Below, piece after piece: positions 1-6,157 of a DNA stretch of 8,776 nucleotides. Both the position numbers and the translations under genes were made by a program. Each line of letters opens with the position of its first letter. Positions within the stretch are counted from its first letter, which is position 1. Below the pieces are notes generated by a model. The model did not search any database. It saw only the letters and a list, made by a program, of their open reading frames with translations, and had not been told where the DNA came from. The DNA comes from Gemmatimonadaceae bacterium (lineage in GTDB: Bacteria > Latescibacterota > UBA2968 > UBA8231), in NCBI GenBank assembly GCA_002726335.1, contig PBSR01000006.1:43029-51804 (forward strand). The letters run 5' to 3'.

Positions 1-492
1 TCGGTGCTCGTCCGCTTCCTGTGGATGCGTGTGATCAAGACCAGCGGCAGCGCCATGCAGCTTGCACGGGGCGCCGGCATGGTGAGCACACCTGACATGG
101 AGAGTGATGCTGGCGGCCGCACACAGGAGATGCTGACCGTGGCGACGCATCTGCTGCAGCAAATCGCCACCGACCTGCGGGACCGCCATGTGCCGTTCTT
201 CGTGCTCGTCATCCCCGACCCCTTCCACGTGCACCATCTCGTCAATGCCGCCCGGGCCGCGCGGGACGGAACGCCGGCGCTGAGACTGGAGGCGGAAAGG
301 GTGGCCATCGAGTCAGGGGTGCTGCAGATCCTGACACAGCAGGGAATCGAGTATCTCTACCCGCGCGAAGCCTTTGTGCAGGCCCGCCTGAACGGGGACG
401 GCTATTACCGCAACGGCTTCGGCCACTTCACCGACGAGGGCCATCGTGTTGTTGCCAGGCAACTGGCGACGGCTCTCGGCGGCGGCGCCTGA
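1..492 (+). CDS. SGNH/GDSL-type hydrolase-like protein, C-terminal part (5' end outside window)
   Basis: The frame is open from base 1, so 163 C-terminal residues are visible and the start lies upstream. The last third reads like the end of an SGNH-fold esterase or acyltransferase. A hydrophobic beta strand at about residues 64-72 (PFFVLVIPD) is followed by helices, then by GHFTDEGHRVVA at about 141-152. There D145 and H148 form the DxxH pair that supplies the catalytic Asp and His of the family. The GDS nucleophile block and the oxyanion-hole blocks would lie before the window, so activity cannot be judged. Proteins of this kind remove or add acyl groups on polysaccharides, lipids or peptidoglycan; the substrate here is unknown. 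The gene ends in TGA and converges on the 690-residue minus-strand gene. The first GTG at base 4 should not be taken as the true start, because no ribosome site is visible and the domain would be truncated. Confidence 0.7.
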   Translation, partial: SVLVRFLWMRVIKTSGSAMQLARGAGMVSTPDMESDAGGRTQEMLTVATHLLQQIATDLRDRHVPFFVLVIPDPFHVHHLVNAARAARDGTPALRLEAERVAIESGVLQILTQQGIEYLYPREAFVQARLNGDGYYRNGFGHFTDEGHRVVARQLATALGGGA

Positions 493-591
493 CGCATGGT
501 CACTGATGACGGTTGGCCAAGCGCCGCGGCCGAATCGCTGCGCGATTCTCCACGAGTACCCCGGGGTGGCGGCGCCTGACGCGGCCGAATC
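481..591. repeat. Short direct repeats across the convergent gap
   Basis: The 15-mer GGCGGCGCCTGACGC occurs at 481-495, covering the last codons and stop of the SGNH gene, and again at 568-582. The 11-mer GCGGCCGAATC occurs at 526-536 and again at 581-591. In the second copy the two words are fused, as if the first arrangement had been copied with about 30 bases lost. The gap of 97 bases between the two stop codons holds no gene I can support. Confidence 0.6.
532..548. terminator. Hairpin between convergent genes, possible weak terminator
   Basis: GAATCGC (532-538) and GCGATTC (542-548) are perfect inverted repeats around a 3-base loop. The hairpin sits between the 3' ends of the SGNH gene and the 690-residue gene, where a bidirectional terminator would be expected. 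No T-run follows on either strand, so intrinsic termination is doubtful. Confidence 0.3.
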
Positions 592-2662
592 ACTTCGTGA
601 ATCCCTCGATCGTGTGTGGTCCCTCGAACAGCAGACGCAGCACGGCGCGGTTCCGTGGCGGGATCTCGATCCCGGTGTCCTGCAGGCCACGGCGGACATC
701 CTCTTCGGTCTTTCGGCCCTGGCGCATGTACCAGTAGATCGCCTGGTCGTGTAGATCGATCAGGGGAACCCCGATGATCCGGTGAAAACTCAGCAGCAAC
801 GGTTCCTGCTCGGTATCGGGTTCACCTGATCCGTCATCGGTTTCGTGTTCTTCTTCGTCCCACTCCCGCAGCAGCCGTACCGCGGAGCTTCTGATCGTGT
901 CCCGCGTGATGTCCAGGGCCGCGATCTGTCCGACGATCTCCTCGCAGACCGGCCTGGCCGCCTCGCCCATGGCCTTCACCTTAGCCACCATGTCGTCGTA
1001 GCGCTCGCAGCGGTCCAGGCGCAGGAAGGCTCCGGCCAGCAGCGCCAGCAGGTCGGGATGGTCCGGATCGTGGGCCCGCAGATCGTCCAGTTGCTTCACG
1101 CGAGCCCGCACCCGCTGGGGATCAAATGACTGGCGCGCCGGGTCATCCGGGATCCAGTGGCGCAGCTCTTCGACGCGTTCGCGCAGATTCTCCTTGAAGA
1201 GGATGTCCTCGTTTCCCAGAAGGGCTCGCAGCTGGGCGAGGATCTCGGTGTGGTAGAGAGAATGCCGGTCGAGCTTGCGCAGGATGTTGCCCATGAAGTG
1301 GGTCTCGAAGTCAGCCTGCGCCGGATCCATGCTCAGGTAGTCGCGGAACAGCAGAAAGGCCATGCCTTTGAGCAGCTCATCATCCTGCTTCGTGTACAAC
1401 AGGGCGTTCTCGACCTCGAAGATCAGCTGCTGCTGGTCTCTGGTGCCGGACAGCACGACGAGACGCAGGACGGTGAACTTCTTGAGGCGGAAGGGAAGGG
1501 CGTTGAACCGCTGGTAGGCGCGGTTCAGCTCCTGCAGCTCACCGGGGTCGAGGAGGAGATCGAAGTCCTGTGAGATGCTGCCCGGCATCCCCTCGGGGGC
1601 ACCACTGGACAGTGCCTGCAGCTTGCGCTTGAACTCGACGGTGGGATAGAAGCCGCCACCGTAGTAGCGTCCGTCATCCCAGCCCAGACTCAAATATCCC
1701 CTGATCCCGGGTTCACCGCGCTCGATGAGCCTGTCCATCAGCTCATCGGACTTGATCTGTGCCCCGGGGCCGAAGCGGGCGGCGTCTCCCAGGTCGTGGA
1801 GCAGGTGGTCGATACTCTCCGGGGCCACCGACTGGCCGCGCGCCTCGGCGATGCGGAGAGCGGCAGGGTGGACGATGTCGCGGTCGACGCTGTAGAAGGT
1901 CGGATAACTGAAGGCCTCGGTGATGTCGTAGAGCTTGTTGCTCGCCCACGTACGCTCCTGGCCCTCGTCGAAGATCTCGTCTGTCAGGTCGTAGGGATCG
2001 CACTCGAGAAGGCCGCGATCGAAGCGGAACAGATCCGCCTTGTAGTGGTCGAAGAAGGTCTGGAACTCGTTGTCCTGGGTGTTCTCGTTGACCTTACGGT
2101 GGCGGTTGAGGCCTTCCAGCGTGCCCCGCACGAAGGCATGACCAAGGGTGAAATGCTCGTGCAGGTGCTGCTGGCAGTGGCGGACGAGCTCGAGGATGAG
2201 CAGGTAATCGAGCAGGGACCAGGACTCCTCGATGATGACCTCGGAGATGGCCCAGTAGTCGTAGCCCTTCTGGCTGGCCTCCTGCACGGCGAGCTGTGGC
2301 ATGTAGATCGTCTTGCGCGTGCGGCCGGTGTGGAAGGACTGGTGCCGGCGGCAATCGTGGAAGACGAGCAGGTCGTCGCTCTTCACCAGGGTGATACTGA
2401 CACCTGCCGCCAGCAGCGCGTCGGTGAGGTAATCGGGCAACTGGCGGACGCCACCGTAGAAGAAGCGCACCAGGTCGTGGCCGGCGTGGAAGCGGTCGAG
2501 ACGCTCGTCCTCCTCCATCAGCACGCCGTCGCGCAGGCGGTTCTGCTGGCCGAAGATGATCGTCTTCGGCAGCCGGCGGAGAACCTCATTCACCTCCGCG
2601 TGGGAGATGTCGCCCTCACGCAGGCCGGAGTTGGGTCGATGGTCACCAGATGGAGTAGACAT
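590..2662 (-). CDS. Large soluble protein of unknown function (690 aa)
   Basis: I do not recognise this as a named family. It starts at ATG (2660-2662) without a strong ribosome site and ends in TGA. No signal peptide or membrane segment is visible, so it is probably cytoplasmic. Residues about 60-160 have alternating strands and helices. The stretch GRTRKTIYMP (113-122), followed by the helix EVIIEESWSLLDYLL (141-155), resembles the layout of zincin peptidases of the anthrax lethal-factor type (a beta strand, then HExxH..D). Here the helix reads EESWS, so the zinc histidines are absent. Residues about 370-600 are mostly charged helices, with a possible TPR-like pair near 535-580. An acidic linker (about 601-619) precedes a C-terminal helical segment ending near 680. 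The gene is divergent from the LysE gene across a palindrome-rich 175-base gap. The protein is surely coded, since the frame stays open for over 2 kb, but its function is unknown. Confidence 0.85.
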   Translation of the reverse strand: MSTPSGDHRPNSGLREGDISHAEVNEVLRRLPKTIIFGQQNRLRDGVLMEEDERLDRFHAGHDLVRFFYGGVRQLPDYLTDALLAAGVSITLVKSDDLLVFHDCRRHQSFHTGRTRKTIYMPQLAVQEASQKGYDYWAISEVIIEESWSLLDYLLILELVRHCQQHLHEHFTLGHAFVRGTLEGLNRHRKVNENTQDNEFQTFFDHYKADLFRFDRGLLECDPYDLTDEIFDEGQERTWASNKLYDITEAFSYPTFYSVDRDIVHPAALRIAEARGQSVAPESIDHLLHDLGDAARFGPGAQIKSDELMDRLIERGEPGIRGYLSLGWDDGRYYGGGFYPTVEFKRKLQALSSGAPEGMPGSISQDFDLLLDPGELQELNRAYQRFNALPFRLKKFTVLRLVVLSGTRDQQQLIFEVENALLYTKQDDELLKGMAFLLFRDYLSMDPAQADFETHFMGNILRKLDRHSLYHTEILAQLRALLGNEDILFKENLRERVEELRHWIPDDPARQSFDPQRVRARVKQLDDLRAHDPDHPDLLALLAGAFLRLDRCERYDDMVAKVKAMGEAARPVCEEIVGQIAALDITRDTIRSSAVRLLREWDEEEHETDDGSGEPDTEQEPLLLSFHRIIGVPLIDLHDQAIYWYMRQGRKTEEDVRRGLQDTGIEIPPRNRAVLRLLFEGPHTIEGFTK

Positions 2663-2670
2663 AGGCGTGG

Positions 2671-2716
2671 GCGGGCCTGATCACGTGATCAGTGATGACG
2701 GTGTGTCCAGGCCCGC
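2671..2716. promoter_or_regulatory. Nested palindromes in divergent promoter region, candidate operator
   Basis: CTGATCACGTGATCAG (2677-2692) is a perfect 16-bp palindrome. It overlaps the left arm of a second inverted repeat, GCGGGCCTG (2671-2679) with CAGGCCCGC (2708-2716), separated by 28 bases. Both lie just upstream of the minus-strand 690-residue gene (start 2662) and about 120-165 bases upstream of the LysE start. A dimeric repressor or activator site is a reasonable reading, and an RNA structure in the leader is another. No regulator gene lies in the window. Confidence 0.45.
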
Positions 2717-2720
2717 AGAC

Positions 2721-2738
2721 GCCTTCGCAAGCGAAGGC
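2721..2738. repeat. Perfect 8-bp-stem hairpin, REP-like
   Basis: GCCTTCGC (2721-2728) and GCGAAGGC (2731-2738) are exact inverted repeats with only AA between them. The hairpin lies between two divergent starts, so it is unlikely to be an ordinary terminator. It may be a dispersed palindromic element of the REP type or part of a regulatory region. Copy number elsewhere in the genome cannot be seen from here. Confidence 0.5.
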
Positions 2739-2823
2739 CCGGTCAAGCCGGATAGCTGGCCCTGAACTATCTTGGACGCTGTCTTCCACCGGAAGTTACA
2801 CCGGTCGAACTGGACCCGGGAAC

Positions 2824-2829
2824 GAGGTG
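2824..2829 (+). promoter_or_regulatory. Ribosome binding site that fixes the LysE start
   Basis: GAGGTG at 2824-2829 stands 8 bases before GTG 2838. It selects that codon over the in-frame ATG at 2772, which has no ribosome site and would add 22 polar residues before the first membrane helix. Confidence 0.7.
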
Positions 2830-2837
2830 CAACAAAA

Positions 2838-3452
2838 GTGGCAGAACAGATTCTCGTCATCCTTGGTGTCACCTTCTTCGCCATGGTGACGCCGGGACCC
2901 GATATGGTCATCGTGTTGCGCAATACCATCGTGGGCGGACGCCTCGCCGGCCTGCACACGTCGCTGGGTGTTCTGGCCGGCAACCTGGTCCACATCTCCT
3001 ATTGCGTGATCGGCATCGGCTGGCTCATCTCACAGAGTATTCTGGCTTTCACCACTCTCAAGTACGCCGGAGCCGCGTATCTCATCTATCTGGGAATCAC
3101 CAGCTTTCGTTCGGGCAGTACACAACCCGACACACCTGCCCCTGAAACCAGAGGGGGCAACAGAGCCTGGCTCGCCCAGGGCTTTCTGAACAATATCTTC
3201 AATCAGAAGGGCACGCTGTTCTACCTCGGAGTGTTCACCACCGTCATCACGCCCGAGACATCCGCGAGGGCCACGTCGGTACTGGTTCTGTGCATGTTGC
3301 TGGTGAGCGCCTCGTTCTGGCTGTTCTTCGTCTACACTCTGGATCGGCCCATCATTCGCGAGCTCATCGAGCGGTTCCAGAAGACCGTGAATCGCATACT
3401 GGGAGCCCTGCTGATCGCTCTAGGCGCCAGAGTGGCGTCGATGGAGAGATAG
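2838..3452 (+). CDS. LysE/RhtB family amino-acid (or metabolite) exporter
   Basis: With the GTG start at 2838 the protein has 204 residues, the usual size for LysE/RhtB exporters (about 205). The N-terminal family signature is clear: a first hydrophobic helix (about 3-17), then TPGPDMVIVLRNTIVGG (18-34), followed by the glycine-rich helix GVLAGNLVHISYCVIGIG (44-61). Further hydrophobic segments lie at about 68-90, 119-139, 146-167 and 185-199, giving about six membrane helices in the inner membrane. Family members export basic or neutral amino acids, homoserine lactone or related small molecules; the substrate here cannot be read from sequence. The usual NPK motif after the central loop appears as NQK (122-124). 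The gene is the first of a plus-strand group, with 40 bases between it and the MOSC gene. Adjacency alone does not show a shared pathway. Confidence 0.88.
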   Translation: MAEQILVILGVTFFAMVTPGPDMVIVLRNTIVGGRLAGLHTSLGVLAGNLVHISYCVIGIGWLISQSILAFTTLKYAGAAYLIYLGITSFRSGSTQPDTPAPETRGGNRAWLAQGFLNNIFNQKGTLFYLGVFTTVITPETSARATSVLVLCMLLVSASFWLFFVYTLDRPIIRELIERFQKTVNRILGALLIALGARVASMER

Positions 3453-3492
3453 GTGCCGTGGTCCATCACTCAAACAGCAGACAGGAGACAGC

Positions 3493-4050
3493 ATGACAGA
3501 GGCACGACATCTGAGCACGGAAGAACTGGACGCTGGACTGGAACTCATCCGGCAGTCGCCGGCAGAGGGCGGTGCTCTGCAGATCATCGCCACCCGTCCC
3601 GCCATCGGTGAGCGTCAGCTGTCGCAAGAGGGAGAGCTCGATCTGGAGCAGGGCCTGGTGGGGGACAACTGGGGCACCCGGGGTGAGCAGTCCGATCCGC
3701 CCCGCGAGCCGAAGCTGGACGCCCAGGTGACGGTGATGAACGTGCGCGCTGCCGAACACATCGCCGGCTCCCGTGAACGGGCGCCGCTGGCGGGCGATCA
3801 GCTGTACGTCGACCTCGACATCGGGCGGGACAATCTGCCCATCGGTTCGCGTCTGGCCATCGGCTCGGCCGTGCTCGAGGTCACTGCCGAACCCCACCCG
3901 GGGTGCAAGAAGTTTGTCGAGCGCTTCGGCCTGGATGCGATGAACTGGGTCAATTCACCGGTGGGCAAGAACATGTGTCTGCGCGGGATCAACACGAAGG
4001 TCGTGCAGGCCGGCACGATTCACGTGGACGACAAGATCACGAAGGCCTGA
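3493..4050 (+). CDS. MOSC domain-containing protein
   Basis: The protein has 185 residues and starts at ATG with AGGAG (3483-3487) 5 bases upstream. It shows the MOSC (molybdenum cofactor sulfurase C-terminal) beta-barrel pattern. LEQGLVGDNWGTRG (51-64) is the early glycine-rich motif. DAQVTVMNVRAAEHIA (76-91) follows, then GDQLYVDLDIGRDNLPIGSRLAIGSAVLEVT (101-131). The conserved cysteine sits in EPHPGCKKFVERFG (C138), and CLRGINTKVVQAGTIHVDD (162-180) closes the domain. Stand-alone MOSC proteins bind molybdenum cofactor or carry sulfur on the cysteine and include the YiiM type, which detoxifies N-hydroxylated bases. This one lacks the N-terminal beta-barrel domain of the mARC type, but the first 30 residues are a distinct acidic lead-in. 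It probably shares a transcript with the next gene, 13 bases downstream. The exact reaction is unknown. Confidence 0.88.
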   Translation: MTEARHLSTEELDAGLELIRQSPAEGGALQIIATRPAIGERQLSQEGELDLEQGLVGDNWGTRGEQSDPPREPKLDAQVTVMNVRAAEHIAGSRERAPLAGDQLYVDLDIGRDNLPIGSRLAIGSAVLEVTAEPHPGCKKFVERFGLDAMNWVNSPVGKNMCLRGINTKVVQAGTIHVDDKITKA

Positions 4051-4063
4051 ACAGCGGCAGCCG

Positions 4064-4975
4064 ATGGCCGGCCTCACAACAGACCAGATCGAGCTCTTCC
4101 ACCGTGAGGGATACCTGCATCTACCGGACGCCCTCGGCGCTGCGGATCTCGACCCGGTGCAGGCCGAGCTGGAAGAGATCATCGATCGTGCCGCCGGGCG
4201 ACTGCTGGTCGACTGGGTCGTCGATCGCGACTACGCCGAACTGCCCTTTGATCGACGGTTGATTCCGCTGGCGCGCGCCGATGCCAGCGCCGCGGCGGGA
4301 ATCAACTTCCCCGCCAATCTGGGCCCGGCCATCTTCGACTTTCTGCACAACGAGCGTCTGCTCGACATCGTGGGCTCTCTCGTCGGACCCGAGATCTACG
4401 CCAACTCCTGTCAGCACATCCGCGCCAAGCTGCCGGCCACCGACGACTACGCCGGTGGCCTGTCACAGAGCGAGTGGGCCCGCTCCACCGCCTGGCACCA
4501 GGACCTGGCGGTGCTGCTGCCCGAGGCCGACGAGACGCTGGTGGTGACCAGTTGGATTCCGCTGGTCGATGCCGACGCCGGGAACGGTACACTGCGCATC
4601 ATCCCGGGATGTCACAACGAGCCGCTGCGCCACCACGTGCGGCCGCCAGTCGGAGAAGGCGGCTCCTACACGGTTGCCCCCGAAGAACTGCTCGACACCG
4701 AACCGGTGACCGTGCCAGTGCAGCGCGGCGGCCTGATCCTACTGCACTGTCGTACGCCTCACGGCAGTGAACGCAACCGTTCGGAGGGCATCCGCTGGAG
4801 CATGGATCTGCGCTGGAACGACGCGCGGATGCCGAACGGCCGACCGCAGCTGCCGGGCATGCTCGTACGCAGCGAGGAGACACCAGCGTTGGTCGTCACC
4901 GACCGCCAGGAGTGGCTTGCGGCGTGGAGGCTGGCCCAGGTGGCGCGGCGAGGGACGCAGCTCTACCGCTGGTAG
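4064..4975 (+). CDS. Phytanoyl-CoA dioxygenase (PhyH) family Fe(II)/2-oxoglutarate oxygenase
   Basis: The protein has 303 residues, normal for bacterial PhyH proteins. The N-terminus LTTDQIELFHREGYLHLPDAL (4-24) is the standard opening of the family. The double-stranded beta-helix core carries the iron triad H145 and D147 in STAWHQDLAVL, with H233 in CRTPHGSERN. R244 in EGIRWSMDLRW is placed to bind the 2-oxoglutarate carboxylate. GNGTLRIIPGCHN (173-185) is the usual strand-turn before the second half. These enzymes hydroxylate, halogenate or epimerise varied small molecules using O2 and 2-oxoglutarate; the substrate is not predictable here. All catalytic residues look intact. The upstream ribosome site is weak (GGCAG near 4056-4061), and the short gap after the MOSC stop suggests translational coupling. 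The gene converges on the GNAT gene with 16 bases between stops and no visible terminator. Confidence 0.9.
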   Translation: MAGLTTDQIELFHREGYLHLPDALGAADLDPVQAELEEIIDRAAGRLLVDWVVDRDYAELPFDRRLIPLARADASAAAGINFPANLGPAIFDFLHNERLLDIVGSLVGPEIYANSCQHIRAKLPATDDYAGGLSQSEWARSTAWHQDLAVLLPEADETLVVTSWIPLVDADAGNGTLRIIPGCHNEPLRHHVRPPVGEGGSYTVAPEELLDTEPVTVPVQRGGLILLHCRTPHGSERNRSEGIRWSMDLRWNDARMPNGRPQLPGMLVRSEETPALVVTDRQEWLAAWRLAQVARRGTQLYRW

Positions 4976-4991
4976 TCGTCCGTTGGGATCC

Positions 4992-5732
4992 TCAAGGCTG
5001 CAGGCGGTACCAGTAGCGATACACCTCAACAAACCCCAGCCTCTCCTGCAGCGCCTGCGACCCCGGGTTGTTCGCCATCACCTGCAGGAAGGCCCGGTGG
5101 GCGCCCTGCGTGCTCGCCCACCACAAGCGGGCCTGCGTCAGGTCCGTCGCCAGCCCCTGGCGTCGGTGCTCGGGTGCGACCTGCAGACCGTAGAGTCCCA
5201 CCAGGCCGCCGGAAACCGTCGCCCGGGCACAGGCGACTCCCCTGCCGCCGTGGCGGATCAGCGCATACACGGCCGGCGTCGGCGTCGCAGCCAGCAGTCG
5301 CCCCAGGATCTCGTCTTCGCCCTCGGCCGCCTCGTCATCGATCTGCATCCGGGTCTCGAGCCAGTCGCCCCCGGGTGAGTCGAGCAGTTCCACCCGTGTC
5401 GGCCGGGTCAGACCGGCGTCGATGCTGCGGGCGCGGACGAAGGTGTCGGCCTCCCTGCTGTAGCCACGAGCAGTCAGTACGTCATCCAGTCCGTCCGGTG
5501 TGCTGGCGTCGGTGAGCTTGAAGATGCAGGGCAGTCCGGCCGCAGCGTAGGCTGACTCGCAGTAGCGGATCTTCTCTGCCACATCGATAGTCGACGGATA
5601 CAACGTTGCCACAGAGTTGCTGCGTCGGCTGTACCCCTCACCGAAGCGGAGCAGCCAGCCGTCGTAGTGGTCGGCGCGCAGCGCTGGCATGCCAGCCAGG
5701 CCCGCCTCCTCAAACTGCCGGATGCGGCTCAC
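4992..5732 (-). CDS. GNAT family N-acetyltransferase, two-domain type
   Basis: The protein has 246 residues. The C-terminal half is a GNAT acetyl-CoA domain. VGLYGLQVAPEHRRQGLATDL (178-198) contains beta strand 4 and the pyrophosphate-binding motif R-R-Q-G-L-A (190-195), and AFLQVMANNPGSQALQERLGF (214-234) supplies strand 5, the Asn and the last helix. The N-terminal half (about 1-105), with DGWLLRFGEGYSRRSNSV (24-41) and a later LDDVLTARGY (82-91), matches the degenerate first GNAT lobe seen in Rv0428c-like acetyltransferases. The acceptor substrate is unknown. The start is GTG (5730-5732), whose bases overlap the TGA of the upstream tautomerase as GTGA. I chose it because the family N-terminus begins just there and no separate ribosome site is needed when translation is coupled. 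Confidence 0.88.
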   Translation of the reverse strand: MSRIRQFEEAGLAGMPALRADHYDGWLLRFGEGYSRRSNSVATLYPSTIDVAEKIRYCESAYAAAGLPCIFKLTDASTPDGLDDVLTARGYSREADTFVRARSIDAGLTRPTRVELLDSPGGDWLETRMQIDDEAAEGEDEILGRLLAATPTPAVYALIRHGGRGVACARATVSGGLVGLYGLQVAPEHRRQGLATDLTQARLWWASTQGAHRAFLQVMANNPGSQALQERLGFVEVYRYWYRLQP

Positions 5733-6118
5733 ACGTCCACCCGGTACTCGAGCTGGATCTCATCGCCGAGCTGACCGCGGAAGCCCCAGTTGTGAGCCGG
5801 GCTCTCCTGAATGCAGATCTCCAGATCGGTCGTCGAGATGCCGACTTTCTCAGGTACGCGCTCGAACAGAAGGCGGATCAGCTGCTTCTTCGCTTCCACC
5901 GAACGCCCTTCGATCATCGCGACCCCGACGATGGTATAGGCGTTGGATCGCCCCTCCGGGTAGAGCATGTCCTCGGCGTCCATGTGGAAGAAGCGATGCG
6001 CCCGTTTGTCGCGGGGAAACTGCAGGGCCTCGACGACGCAGTCGTGGATCGTCGCCGACAGCTCCGCGCGGACCTTGTCGAGATGTCCGCGGATACCGTA
6101 TACCTTCACCTGAGCCAT
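5729..6118 (-). CDS. Tautomerase-superfamily protein without the catalytic Pro-1
   Basis: The real gene is the 129-residue segment starting at ATG 6116-6118, with AAGGA (complement of 6124-6128) about 5 bases upstream. The frame stays open far upstream, but that part is only the antisense of the AGE gene. The protein matches the longer 4-oxalocrotonate tautomerase-like families (about 130 residues, two beta-alpha-beta units). The second unit reads AYTIVGVAMIEGRSVEAKKQLIRLLFERV (60-88), then GISTTDLEICIQESPAHNWGFRG (93-115), where E105, N110 and W111 are typical family positions. Tautomerases use an N-terminal proline, freed by removal of Met, as general base. Here the second residue is Ala (MAQVKVYG), so classical keto-enol chemistry is not expected. 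Its role may be binding, or chemistry with another residue. It is followed by the GNAT gene with a 4-base overlap and probably shares its transcript. Confidence 0.87.
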   Translation of the reverse strand: MAQVKVYGIRGHLDKVRAELSATIHDCVVEALQFPRDKRAHRFFHMDAEDMLYPEGRSNAYTIVGVAMIEGRSVEAKKQLIRLLFERVPEKVGISTTDLEICIQESPAHNWGFRGQLGDEIQLEYRVDV

Positions 6119-6123
6119 GGATT

Positions 6124-6128
6124 TCCTT
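6124..6128 (-). promoter_or_regulatory. Ribosome binding site that fixes the tautomerase start
   Basis: Read on the minus strand this is AAGGA, about 5 bases before ATG 6118. It decides the internal ATG as the start rather than the much longer open frame beginning at 6766. Confidence 0.65.
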
Positions 6129-6142
6129 CCCGTTGTCCGTAA

Positions 6143-6148
6143 AGGTGG
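6143..6148 (+). promoter_or_regulatory. Ribosome binding site of the AGE-type gene
   Basis: AGGTGG at 6143-6148 is followed, after 9 bases, by GTG 6158, supporting that codon as the start. It shares a 39-base gap with the minus-strand ribosome site of the tautomerase, so promoters of both genes must lie largely inside coding sequence. Confidence 0.55.
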
Positions 6149-6157
6149 TGCCAGGCC

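Noticed and set aside
313..699. Small open frames around the 481-600 repeats
   Set aside because: They overlap the SGNH and 690-residue genes, are rich in Arg/Ser/Pro/Ala and have no ribosome site; best explained as shadows.
1796..2680. Open frame of 294 codons on the plus strand
   Set aside because: Antisense shadow of the 690-residue gene: Val/Glu/Leu/Ala-rich without domain features, typical of GC-rich third-position bias.
2772..2800. TTGGAC with GTTACA 17 bases later as a sigma-70 promoter for the LysE gene
   Set aside because: The -35 is fair, but the -10 matches only two of six consensus positions, so it was not called.
2772..2837. ATG at 2772 as start of the LysE gene
   Set aside because: It lacks a ribosome site and adds 22 polar residues before the first membrane helix; GTG 2838 has GAGGTG at proper distance.
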